From Kitasatospora sp. DSM 101779 (GTDB lineage Bacteria > Actinomycetota > Actinomycetes > Streptomycetales > Streptomycetaceae), in NCBI RefSeq assembly GCF_025655475.1, contig NZ_JAHTIK010000001.1, positions 6,952,505 through 7,016,504 on the forward strand: a stretch of 64,000 nucleotides of DNA. The letters run 5' to 3'. The notes under the pieces are model-generated. The model was not told where the DNA came from and ran no database searches. It was given only the letters and a program-made list of their open reading frames with translations. Position numbers and translations under genes: made by a program. Positions within the stretch are counted from its first letter, which is position 1, and every line of letters starts with the position of its first letter. Below, piece after piece: positions 8,871-16,580 of the stretch.

Positions 8871-10204
8871 GCCCCGGACGCGTCGGGTCCGCCCTCGCCC
8901 GGCTCCGGCCGCTGCTCCGCCGCCGGCGCGGTGTCGCGGCGCACCCGGGCCGCCGTCCAGCCGCCGATCAGCCCGGCCACCGCGCCCCAGACCGCACCCA
9001 CCGCCACCAGCACCAGCAGGTCCGGCTCCAGTACCGCGGCGCCGCTGCCGCCGAAGCCGAGCAGGGTGAGGCCGTACGCGGCGTGGATCCGGGTGAGCAC
9101 GCCGATCAGCAGCATCGCCACCGCCAGCGCCACCGCCAGGTGCACCGCGTGCTGCCACACCTTGACCCGGGGCGGGGCGTGCATCGCCATGCCGAGGCCG
9201 GTGAGCAGCAGCGCGACCACCGCCAGGGCGACGAGCAGCCAGGTCCGGGAGTCCTGCTCGGTGAGGGTGGCCGCGTCCAACCGGACGTCCTCGTTCTGCT
9301 GCAGCACCCCGGCCAGCGGCTGCGGCATCGGCAGGCCGAGGGTGCCGGCGACGTGGCCGTGCCAGGCGCCGCCCATGCCGATGCCGAGGGCCAGCCAGGC
9401 CAGGTTCGGCAGGCCGAGGAAGACCACGGCCATGGTCTGCCGGGCGTGCCCGCCGACCGCGGCCTCCACCAGGCCGGCCGGCACCGCCAGCGCGACGTAG
9501 ACCAGGAGCAGGGTCAGCACGGCGTGCGCGGCCGGGCGGACGGTGGTGTGGAAGCGCAGCAGCGGCAGCGGCAGCGGGGTCCGCCGGGAGACCGCCAGGG
9601 CGAGCAGCAGCACCACCGCGAGCCACAGCAGGCCGAGGCCGACCGCCCGGCCGGTGTCCACGGCGAAGCCGACCGTGGGAGAGGCCCCGATCAAGCCGCC
9701 CAGCTCGTCGACCAGCGGCTCGCCGGTCGACACCACGAAGCTCTTCTCGGCCGGGATCGACAGCAGCAGCAGCGCGAGCGCCCACAGCACGGCGATCCGG
9801 CCCACCCGGGCCAGCAGTTCCCGGCCGCTCACCGTGGCGTGCAGCCGCATCGGGCGCAGGAACAGCCATCCGAGCAGCAGCGCGCCGGTCAGCGCGACCG
9901 AGAGTGGGACTGCCTCGATGCCGCCCTTCGCCCCGGCCACGAACGCCGCCCCGCCTTCGACCCGGGCGGAGGCTCCGCAGGCCATCAGCACCGTCGCCGC
10001 GACCACCGAGCGGTAGCCACCGGAGGGCAGGTCGTTCGCGCCGGCGAAGTACAGGCCGATCGCGGCCACCACCAGCATGGCGACCACCGCGGCCGCCACT
10101 GCCAGCAGTGCCTCGCCCCAGTGCCGCAGCTCGCCCGCGGCCCCGCCGGTGCGGGCCGCGGGCCCGCCGCTGGTACGGGCGCCGGGCCCGCTGCTCGTCC
10201 GCAC
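8849..10204 (-). CDS. Polytopic membrane protein, streptophobe family-like
   Basis: The 451-residue protein starts at a GTG with GGGAG six bases upstream. After a short polar N-terminus it has about ten hydrophobic helices (for example AVAAAVVAMLVVAAIGLYFAG, VPLSVALTGALLLGWLFL, VGRIAVLWALALLLL, LVLVAVGAVWGAVAGLIGGW) and a polar C-terminal tail with ARVRRDTAPAAEQRPEPGE. This layout, and its position between a kinase and a DUF6777-type gene, matches proteins annotated in Streptomyces as streptophobe family; I assign that by recollection, not by search. Function is unknown. It is divergent from the DUF6777-like gene at 10392. Confidence 0.75.
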   Translation of the reverse strand: MRTSSGPGARTSGGPAARTGGAAGELRHWGEALLAVAAAVVAMLVVAAIGLYFAGANDLPSGGYRSVVAATVLMACGASARVEGGAAFVAGAKGGIEAVPLSVALTGALLLGWLFLRPMRLHATVSGRELLARVGRIAVLWALALLLLSIPAEKSFVVSTGEPLVDELGGLIGASPTVGFAVDTGRAVGLGLLWLAVVLLLALAVSRRTPLPLPLLRFHTTVRPAAHAVLTLLLVYVALAVPAGLVEAAVGGHARQTMAVVFLGLPNLAWLALGIGMGGAWHGHVAGTLGLPMPQPLAGVLQQNEDVRLDAATLTEQDSRTWLLVALAVVALLLTGLGMAMHAPPRVKVWQHAVHLAVALAVAMLLIGVLTRIHAAYGLTLLGFGGSGAAVLEPDLLVLVAVGAVWGAVAGLIGGWTAARVRRDTAPAAEQRPEPGEGGPDASGAQSRSVP

Positions 10205-10391
10205 AATCGGCTCCCTGCCGGGTCGGCTCTCCGGTGGACTCCTTCCAGCCTCCGCCCGGGGACGGGGAACGGCGAGCCCGCGGGGCGGAAGCGGGGAGCC
10301 GCGCGGGCGGGAAACGGCGAGCTGTCGCGCGAGCCGGGCCGGGCGCGCGGAGAATGGCCTGCGGGGGGTGCCCAGGACGGGAGGAAGACCC

Positions 10392-11804
10392 GTGAGCCCG
10401 CTGCCACCGTCACCCGACCAGCCGTCCGACCGGCCGTCCGGTCCGCCCGACGGTCCGGCCGGGCCGCCCTCCGGCCCGCTGTCCGGCCCCGGCTCCGGCC
10501 CGCCGTCCTCCGGGAACCGGCCGGCCGGCCCCGGTCACACCTCCTCGTTCCCCGGCGCACCCTCCGGGCCGCCGTCCGGCCCCACCTCCGGGCCCGGGGC
10601 GCACCCCGGCGGACCGGGCGGCACCGGCGGCCGCGGAGGCCCGCCGAGCAACGCCCGGACGGTCGTCACCGGTGGCGGTGGCGGTGGGGACGGCGGCGGA
10701 GGCGGGGGAGACGGCTCCGGCGGGGGCGGGGGAGGCGGCGGGCACCGGCGGACGTCCTGGTGGCGCAACCCCCGGACGGTGCTGCCCGCGGGCATCGCCG
10801 CCGTGGTCCTCGGCGTCGTCCTCGGCCTGGTGCTCTCCGGCGGCTCCGGCTCCACCGCGGCGGCCCAGTCGGTCGCCCTGCAGCCGGCCGGCACCGCCGG
10901 GCAGGACCCGTTCACCGACTCGGTCGCCGGGCAGAACGCCGCCCCCACCGCGAGCCCGACCGTCGCGCCACCGACCGGCGGCAACCGCAGCGGCGGCGAC
11001 GTCGGGCTCTACGGGGGCACGATGAACGTCTCCAGCTGCGACGTGCCCAAGCTGAGCGGCTACCTTGCGGCCAACCCGGACAAGGCCAAGGCCTGGGCCG
11101 GCGTCGAGGGCATCCAGCCGAACCAGATCGACGGCTACCTCAAGGGCCTCACCCCCGTCGTGCTGCGCGCCGACACCCGGGTCACCAACCACGGCTTCAG
11201 CAACGGCCAGGCCACCGCCTACCAGGCGGTACTGCAGACCGGCACCGCCGTCCTGATCGACAACCAGGGCGTGCCGCGGGTCCGCTGCGCCTGCGGCAAC
11301 CCGCTGACGCCGCCGGTCGACCCCGGCGCCCCCGCGAGCTACAACGGGCAGCCCTGGGCCGGCTTCAACGGCCACGAGGTGGTCACGGTGACGCCCGCGC
11401 CGCAGCCGATCCAGACGGTCGTGCTGGTGGACCCGAACGGCACCGCGTTCGGCCGCCCGACCGGCGGAACGGGGCACAACGACACCACGAACGTGACGAT
11501 GCCGCCGACGACCTCCTCGTCCTCCGGCTCCCCGTCGACCTCCGGATCCTCCGGGTCCTCCGGTTCGCCGTCGAGCGGCACCCCGTCCTCCGGGACGCCG
11601 TCGACCTCCACGCCGCCGTCGAGCCCGCCGAGCCACCCGAGCTCCGGCCCGTCCGGCTCCGAGTCCGGTTCGCCGTCGGCGCCCAGCTCGGCGCCCGCCC
11701 CGAAGAGCGAGGGCGGCCAGTCCTCGGCCGGCGGCGCGGGTGCGTCCAGCCAGTCCGCCGGATCCCCGCAGTCGGCCGTCGAGCCGGCCTCGCCGCAGTC
11801 CTGA
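10392..11804 (+). CDS. Membrane-anchored DUF6777-like protein with low-complexity arms
   Basis: I start at the GTG at 10392, preceded by GGGAGGAAG; in-frame starts further upstream fall inside the divergent promoter region. The 470-residue product has a Pro/Gly/Ser-rich cytosolic arm (1-115), one transmembrane helix (TVLPAGIAAVVLGVVLGLVL), a folded extracellular domain (about 165-355) with GLYGGT, SCDVPKLSGYL, GYLKGLTPVVLRADTRVTNHGF and VRCACGNPL, and a Ser/Pro/Gly-rich tail likely to thread through the cell wall. The GLYGGT and CxCGNPL motifs are what I associate with DUF6777. No enzyme activity is evident. Divergent from the streptophobe-like gene, with a strong terminator just after it. 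Confidence 0.85.
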   Translation: MSPLPPSPDQPSDRPSGPPDGPAGPPSGPLSGPGSGPPSSGNRPAGPGHTSSFPGAPSGPPSGPTSGPGAHPGGPGGTGGRGGPPSNARTVVTGGGGGGDGGGGGGDGSGGGGGGGGHRRTSWWRNPRTVLPAGIAAVVLGVVLGLVLSGGSGSTAAAQSVALQPAGTAGQDPFTDSVAGQNAAPTASPTVAPPTGGNRSGGDVGLYGGTMNVSSCDVPKLSGYLAANPDKAKAWAGVEGIQPNQIDGYLKGLTPVVLRADTRVTNHGFSNGQATAYQAVLQTGTAVLIDNQGVPRVRCACGNPLTPPVDPGAPASYNGQPWAGFNGHEVVTVTPAPQPIQTVVLVDPNGTAFGRPTGGTGHNDTTNVTMPPTTSSSSGSPSTSGSSGSSGSPSSGTPSSGTPSTSTPPSSPPSHPSSGPSGSESGSPSAPSSAPAPKSEGGQSSAGGAGASSQSAGSPQSAVEPASPQS

Positions 11805-11813
11805 CCGCACCTG

Positions 11814-11849
11814 CGATGCCGGGCACCGCGCCGTCGGTGCCCGGCATCG
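11814..11849 (+). terminator. Strong hairpin terminator
   Basis: A perfect 15-bp stem (11814-11828 with 11835-11849) and 6-nt loop begin 9 bases after the DUF6777-like gene stop. Confidence 0.85.
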
Positions 11850-11930
11850 AGCCCTGTTCGCCACCGCGGCACGTCCGCCGCCGGGCCGCGGACCGACCGT
11901 CTGTCGCAGGCGGCGCCTAGCCTGCGCGGC

Positions 11931-12422
11931 ATGGGATTCACCGGAAACCTCACCGTCGCCCGCCTCGACGCCCCACTGGACGGGACGGCCGCCGTCCGGG
12001 CCGCAGGGGGCGTCGCCGACCGGTCCGCCGCCGCGGAGGGCTGGCAGCTGCTGGCGAGCAGCGGCGACGACCTGAAGCCGTCGGCGCTCGCCCGGGAGAC
12101 GGGCGGGCCGGTGCTCAACGCCTTCGTGTTCGACAGCGACTTCGCCGTGGTCGAGGTGTTCGACACCGGCCGGCCCGCCTGGACGTGCGTCCTGTCGCCG
12201 GAGGCCGCCCTCGACCACGACTGTCCGCAGGACTGGCTCGGCGACCCGGCCGAGACCGCCGCGACCGCAGCGGACTGGGCCGCCGCCCACGGCCTGGCCG
12301 CCGACCGCGAGGCGCTGGCGGCCGTGCTCACCGCCGAGTCCGACCCGTTCGCCGAGGAGCTCGTCCTCGTCCTGCTCGCCGCACTCGGCCTCCCGGCCGC
12401 GCTGCTCGCCGCGGCCGGCTGA
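11931..12422 (+). CDS. Hypothetical protein, 163 residues
   Basis: The start ATG lies 7 bases after TAGCCT (11918-11923), a -10-like hexamer, so the transcript is probably leaderless. The protein is acidic, has no signal peptide or membrane helix, and reads like a single alpha/beta domain: GNLTVARLDAPLD, GWQLLASSGDD, VLNAFVFDSDFAVVEVFD, then helical segments rich in Ala and Asp. I recognise no catalytic motif and do not assign a family. The next gene has its own promoter-like element. Confidence 0.75.
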   Translation: MGFTGNLTVARLDAPLDGTAAVRAAGGVADRSAAAEGWQLLASSGDDLKPSALARETGGPVLNAFVFDSDFAVVEVFDTGRPAWTCVLSPEAALDHDCPQDWLGDPAETAATAADWAAAHGLAADREALAAVLTAESDPFAEELVLVLLAALGLPAALLAAAG

Positions 12423-12500
12423 ACTGCCGCGCGCCACCGGGGCGGGTGTGTCGCGACCGGTCTGCCGGGCCGGGGCGACCGGCTGGTAGCTTCGGGGCAC

Positions 12501-13010
12501 ATGGAGAGCACGCAGAGTATCGCCGGGTCCGTCCGCGCCCTGCTGGACGGCTGGGGAGCGCCCTACACCTGGCTGGACATCGACCCGTCCTTCGCCGACA
12601 CCGCGCAGTTCTGCGAGCGGTACGGCTACACGTTGGAGGACTCGGTCAACTGCATCCTGGTGGTCGGCAAGACCGAACCGCGCCGCTACGCGGCCTGCCT
12701 GGTGCAGGCGACCCGCCGGCTGGACGTCAACCGGGCCGTCAAGCGGCTGCTCGGCGCCCGCCGGGTCTCCTTCGCGAGCGCCGAGGAGACGGTGGCGCTG
12801 ACCGGGATGCAGGTCGGCGGGGTGACCCCGGTGGCGCTGCCGCCCGGCATGCCCGTGTACGTGGACGCGCCGGTGCTCGGCCGCACCGAGATCGTGCTGG
12901 GCGGCGGGGACCGGGCGGGCAAGCTGCTGATCGCCCCGGGCGCGCTGCTGGCGCACCTGCCGGGCGCCGAGGTGGTCGAGGACCTGTCGACCGCCCCGCC
13001 GACCGTCTGA
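12501..13010 (+). CDS. YbaK/EbsC-type aminoacyl-tRNA deacylase (ProX-like)
   Basis: The 169-residue protein matches the YbaK/prolyl-tRNA-synthetase-associated domain: a helical start (SIAGSVRALLDGWGAPYTWLDI), then the core ...ACLVQATRRLDVNRAVKRLLGARRVSFASAEETVALTGMQVGGVTPVALP..., with the family's conserved GxxxGGVTP-like loop and the end VLGGGDRAGKLLIAP. Family members hydrolyse mischarged tRNAs (for example Ala- or Cys-tRNAPro) in trans. The conserved lysine expected in the active site is plausibly in VNRAVKRLLG. TAGCTT at 12487-12492 lies 8 bases before the ATG, suggesting a leaderless mRNA. The exact tRNA substrate cannot be read from the sequence. Confidence 0.85.
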   Translation: MESTQSIAGSVRALLDGWGAPYTWLDIDPSFADTAQFCERYGYTLEDSVNCILVVGKTEPRRYAACLVQATRRLDVNRAVKRLLGARRVSFASAEETVALTGMQVGGVTPVALPPGMPVYVDAPVLGRTEIVLGGGDRAGKLLIAPGALLAHLPGAEVVEDLSTAPPTV

Positions 13011-13133
13011 CGCCCGCTCACCGCCCGACGCCCGGGCGTTGAGTGCATCCGGCCGCTGCACCGGCGGGGACCTGGACGGAACGTCCAGCGGCTCCCCCTT
13101 GCGACACTCCATTTCGTCGCCTGCCAAAGCGCG

Positions 13134-13166
13134 GTTCGGGTGCACAGAATGTGCGTCACACCGAAC
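13134..13166 (+). promoter_or_regulatory. Nested palindromes upstream of the CoA-transferase operon
   Basis: An outer inverted repeat GTTCGG (13134-13139)/CCGAAC (13161-13166) encloses an inner one, GCACA-GAA-TGTGC (13142-13154). It ends just before the ribosome site AAGGAGGT of the gene at 13180. It could be an operator or an mRNA stem-loop; the regulator is unknown. Confidence 0.45.
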
Positions 13167-13179
13167 GAAGGAGGTGCCG

Positions 13180-14397
13180 ATGGGGACGGAACCGACCGAA
13201 TCGATCGCCGGTGCAGCGGATGCGCGTGCGCCGCTCGCCGGAGTGCTGGTCGCGGACTTCGGCCGGGTGCTCGCCGCCCCGTACGCCACGATGCTCCTCG
13301 CGGACCTCGGCGCGGACGTGGTCAAGGTCGAGCGTCCGGACGGCGGCGACGACACCCGGGCCTGGGGGCCGCCGTACGCGCCTGACGGCCAGGCCACCTA
13401 CTACCTCTCGGTCAACCGCAACAAACGCTCGCTCACCCTCGACCTCGGCAACGCGGACGACCGCCGCCGCGCCCTCGAACTCGTCCGTCGCGCCGACGTG
13501 GTGGTCGAGAACTTCCGCCCCGGGACGATGGCCAGGCACGGCCTCGCCTACGAGGACGTCGGCGCCGCCAACCCGCGCGCGGTGTACTGCTCGATCACCG
13601 GCTTCGGCGCCGGCGAGGGCGCCGCACTGCCCGGCTATGACCTGCTGATCCAGGCCGTCGGCGGCCTGATGAGCGTCACCGGGCCGGGCCCTGGCCAGCC
13701 GGTCAAGGCCGGTGTGGCCCTGGTCGACGTGCTCACCGGACTGCACGCCGCCTTCGGCATCATGGCCGCCCTGCGCGAGCGCGACACCACCGGCCGCGGC
13801 CAGCTCGTCGAGGTCAACCTGCTCTCCACGCTGCTCTCCAGCCTGGTCAACCAGTCGGCCGGCTACACCCTGGCCGGTGCCGTGCCCGGTATCCTCGGCA
13901 ACCGGCATCCCTCCATCGCCCCGTACGAGGTGTTCCGCGCCGCCGACCGGCCGCTGGTGATCGCGGTCGGCAACGACCGTCAGTTCGGGGCCCTGTGCCG
14001 CGGGGTGGACGCCCCCGACCTCGCCGACGACCCGCGCTTCACCACCAACGCCGACCGCGTCACCCACGTCGACGAACTCGCGGACGAGCTCGGCCGGCGC
14101 CTGCGCGAGCGGACCGCCGCAGCCTGGTTCGAGCACCTCACCCCGCTCGGCGTCCCCTGCGGCCCGGTCAACGACCTCGCGGACGCCTTCGGCCTCGCCG
14201 AGCGCCTCGGACTGTCGCCCCGCACCGACCAGGGCCTGGTCGCCAACCCGATCGGCCTCTCCCGCACCCCGCCCGCCTACCGCCTCGCACCACCGCGGCT
14301 CGGCGAGCACACCGACGAACTCCTCGCCTGGCTCGACGCACCCCACCACCCCACGAACCACCCCACGAACCACCCCACGAACGGAGACCTCCCGTGA
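13180..14397 (+). CDS. CaiB/BaiF family CoA-transferase (probable glutarate/dicarboxylate CoA-transferase)
   Basis: The ATG at 13180 follows AAGGAGGT. The 405-residue product is a class III CoA-transferase: PLAGVLVADFGRVLAAPYATMLLADLGADVVKVERP near the start, NRNKRSLTLDL, and ALVDVLTGLHAAFGIMAAL containing the family's catalytic Asp (LVDVLTG). These enzymes move CoA between carboxylic acids by a ping-pong-free mechanism. The next gene, overlapping by GTGA, encodes a glutaryl-CoA dehydrogenase-like enzyme, and class III transferases paired with that enzyme activate glutarate (as human SUGCT does), so glutarate is the favoured substrate by inference. The C-terminus ends in three copies of PTNH-type repeat encoded by a 12-bp tandem repeat (about 14349-14384). 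Confidence 0.88.
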   Translation: MGTEPTESIAGAADARAPLAGVLVADFGRVLAAPYATMLLADLGADVVKVERPDGGDDTRAWGPPYAPDGQATYYLSVNRNKRSLTLDLGNADDRRRALELVRRADVVVENFRPGTMARHGLAYEDVGAANPRAVYCSITGFGAGEGAALPGYDLLIQAVGGLMSVTGPGPGQPVKAGVALVDVLTGLHAAFGIMAALRERDTTGRGQLVEVNLLSTLLSSLVNQSAGYTLAGAVPGILGNRHPSIAPYEVFRAADRPLVIAVGNDRQFGALCRGVDAPDLADDPRFTTNADRVTHVDELADELGRRLRERTAAAWFEHLTPLGVPCGPVNDLADAFGLAERLGLSPRTDQGLVANPIGLSRTPPAYRLAPPRLGEHTDELLAWLDAPHHPTNHPTNHPTNGDLP

Positions 14398-15566
14398 CCG
14401 GCCCGATGAAGGACCCGCTGGACCTGCTCGACATCCCCTCGCTGCTCACCGACGAGGAGCGGGAGATCCAGGCGACCGTGGCCCGCTTCCTCGCCGACCA
14501 CGTCCGCCCGAACCTGCCCGAGTGGTTCGAGAACGCGCACTTCCCGCGGGAGATCGCCCCCGAGCTCGGCAAGCTCGGCGTCCTCGGCATGCACCTGAAG
14601 GGCTACGGCTGCGCAGGCACCGAGGCGGTCGCCTACGGCCTCGCCTGCCTGGAGCTGGAGGCCGCCGACTCCGGCTTCCGCAGCTTCGTCTCGGTGCAGG
14701 GCTCGCTCGCCATGTACTCCATCCACCGGTACGGCTCCGAGGAGCAGAAGCAGGAGTGGCTGCCGCGGATGGCCGCCGGCGAGGCCATCGGCTGCTTCGG
14801 CCTCACCGAACCGGACTTCGGCTCCAACCCGGCCGGCATGCGCACCCGGGCCGTCCGCGACGGCGAGGACTGGATCCTCAACGGCGCCAAGATGTGGATC
14901 ACCAACGGCGCGATCGCCGACATCGCCACCGTGTGGGCCGCCACCGAGGAGGGCGTCCGGGGCTTCCTCGTGCCGCGCGGCACCCCCGGCTTCGAGGCCC
15001 GCGAGATCAAGCAGAAGCTCTCGCTGCGTGCCTCCACCACCGCCGAGCTCAGCTTCGCCGACGTCCGGCTGCCCGCCTCCGCGCAACTGCCGGAGGCCCG
15101 CGGGCTCGGTGCACCGCTGTCCTGCCTGAACGAGGCGCGGTTCGGCATCCTGTTCGGCGCGGTCGGCGCCGCCCGCGACTGCCTGCAGACCGCCCTCGCC
15201 TACGGTGGCGAGCGGATCCAGTTCGACCGGCCGATCAGCGGATTCCAGCTCACCCAGCAGAAGTTCGCCGACATGGCCGTCTCGCTGAACAACGCGGCCC
15301 TGCTCGCCGTCCACCTCGGCCGGCTGAAGGAGCAGGGCCGGATCCGCCCCGAGCAGGTCAGCGTCGGCAAGCTCAACAACGTCCGCGAGGCGATCGCCAT
15401 CGCCCGGGAGTGCCGCACGATCCTGGGCGCCAACGGCATCTCGCTGGACTACTCGCCGCTGCGCCACGCCAACAACCTCGAGTCCGTCCTCACCTACGAG
15501 GGCACCAGCGAGATCCACACCCTCGTCATCGGGCAGGCCCTCACCGGCATCCCCGCCTACCGCTGA
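14394..15566 (+). CDS. Acyl-CoA dehydrogenase, glutaryl-CoA dehydrogenase-like
   Basis: The GTG start overlaps the CoA-transferase stop (GTGA, 14394-14397). The 390-residue FAD enzyme has the family motifs CFGLTEPDFGSNPAGMRTRA and KMWITNGAIADIATVWA, and its closing region TYEGTSEIHTLVIGQALTGIPAYR closely follows glutaryl-CoA dehydrogenase (TYEGTxxIHxLxxGxAxTGIxA), where the Glu of YEGT is the catalytic base. Glutaryl-CoA dehydrogenases oxidise and decarboxylate glutaryl-CoA to crotonyl-CoA at the end of lysine/cadaverine breakdown. Coupling with a class III CoA-transferase supports this role; a related short-chain acyl-CoA substrate cannot be excluded. Confidence 0.87.
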   Translation: MTGPMKDPLDLLDIPSLLTDEEREIQATVARFLADHVRPNLPEWFENAHFPREIAPELGKLGVLGMHLKGYGCAGTEAVAYGLACLELEAADSGFRSFVSVQGSLAMYSIHRYGSEEQKQEWLPRMAAGEAIGCFGLTEPDFGSNPAGMRTRAVRDGEDWILNGAKMWITNGAIADIATVWAATEEGVRGFLVPRGTPGFEAREIKQKLSLRASTTAELSFADVRLPASAQLPEARGLGAPLSCLNEARFGILFGAVGAARDCLQTALAYGGERIQFDRPISGFQLTQQKFADMAVSLNNAALLAVHLGRLKEQGRIRPEQVSVGKLNNVREAIAIARECRTILGANGISLDYSPLRHANNLESVLTYEGTSEIHTLVIGQALTGIPAYR

Positions 15567-15578
15567 CACCCGCACCGC

Positions 15579-15620
15579 ACGCCGGAGCCCCGCCGGACCC
15601 GTCCGGCGGGGCTCCGGCGT
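15579..15620. terminator. Very strong bidirectional terminator
   Basis: A perfect 20-bp inverted repeat (15579-15598 with 15601-15620) lies between the convergent dehydrogenase (stop 15566) and GntR gene (stop 15633). Confidence 0.9.
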
Positions 15621-15632
15621 CGTGCCCGGCCG

Positions 15633-16364
15633 TCAGCCCAGGAAGCCGCGGAGCAGGGCGGCCGTGGCGGCCAGGTGTTCCTCGGTGGCGCGGCGGGCGG
15701 TGTCGGCGTCGCCGGCGAGGATGGCGTCGACCATGCCGCGGTGCTGGTGGGCGGCGTGGTCGATGTTGCGGTCCAGGATCGGGATGGCGTTCAGCAGGTC
15801 GTTGAGGCGCATGCGGGCCTCGGCGATGGCGGTGGCGAGGGAGCGGGAACCGGTGAGTTCGGCGATCGCCAGGTGGAAGCGGGAGTCGAGGCGCCGGTAC
15901 TCCTCCGGCGGGGCCTGCTCCAGGTCGGTGAGCCGCCGCTGCAGGTAGGCGCGCTGCTCGGTGGTGAGGTCGCGGCGGGCGGCCGTCTCCGCCGCACCGG
16001 CCTCCAGGACGAGCCGGTAGGTCAGCGCGTCCTCCAGCTCCTCGCCGAGGTCGCTGGCGGCGCGGCGCAGGTCGGCGACGTCCGGCGGCGGCATCCGGTA
16101 GGTGACGAAGGTTCCTCCGTAGCGGCCGCGGCGGGACTCCACCGCGCCGGCCTGCTGCAGCGAGCGGATCGCCTCGCGCAGGGTCTCCCGGCCGACGCCG
16201 AGCCGGGCGGCGAGGTCGCGTTCGGCGGGCAGCCGGTCGCCGTGGCCGAAGACGCCGAGCTTGATGGCCTGGAGCAGCCGTTCGACGGTCTCCTCGAAGG
16301 CGTTGCCCGTCCGGACGGGACGGAAGATCGCCCCCGCCTGCCAGTCGATCCCTGCCTCGTCCAC
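15633..16364 (-). CDS. GntR-family regulator, FadR/FCD subfamily
   Basis: The 243-residue protein has an N-terminal winged helix (about 15-80: AFEETVERLLQAIKLGVFGHGDRLPAERDLAARLGVGRETLREAIRSLQQAGAVESRRGRYGGTFV) and a C-terminal FCD ligand domain with the metal/ligand histidines expected in FHLAIAELTG and HQHRGMVDAIL. FadR-type regulators usually repress acid or amine catabolism and release DNA on binding a pathway metabolite. The start is the GTG at 16364, six bases after TACGAT, so the mRNA is probably leaderless. It lies between a CoA-transferase/dehydrogenase operon (convergent) and an amine-use operon (divergent), and probably controls one or both. Confidence 0.92.
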   Translation of the reverse strand: MDEAGIDWQAGAIFRPVRTGNAFEETVERLLQAIKLGVFGHGDRLPAERDLAARLGVGRETLREAIRSLQQAGAVESRRGRYGGTFVTYRMPPPDVADLRRAASDLGEELEDALTYRLVLEAGAAETAARRDLTTEQRAYLQRRLTDLEQAPPEEYRRLDSRFHLAIAELTGSRSLATAIAEARMRLNDLLNAIPILDRNIDHAAHQHRGMVDAILAGDADTARRATEEHLAATAALLRGFLG

Positions 16365-16376
16365 GCGGGCATCGTA
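16365..16376 (-). promoter_or_regulatory. -10 element giving a leaderless GntR transcript
   Basis: On the minus strand TACGAT (16371-16376) fits TANNNT and ends six bases before the GTG start; no Shine-Dalgarno sequence is present. Confidence 0.55.
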
Positions 16377-16444
16377 CCCACGGCCCGGCGCGTGCCCCGT
16401 GTCGGCCGCCCCCGTTCCGCAGGGGGTTCTTCGTCGCTTCCCTC

Positions 16445-16508
16445 TTGACGTGCCCCGAACCCAGGGTGAACGATGCTGCCCATCCAATGGTCTGGTTTCG
16501 GGCCATTG
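16445..16508 (+). promoter_or_regulatory. Promoter with downstream operator for the amine-use operon
   Basis: TTGACG (16445-16450) and AACGAT (16469-16474), 18 bp apart, form a candidate promoter. An inverted repeat CAATGG (16485-16490)/CCATTG (16503-16508) lies just after the predicted transcription start, where a bound repressor would block it. The adjacent FadR-type regulator is the natural candidate. Confidence 0.5.
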
Positions 16509-16580
16509 AACGTTCGGAGGGCGCATCCACACCGCCGTGGCTGCGCGCGTCCAGGCCCGCCTCACTCCCCAGGGGTGCCC

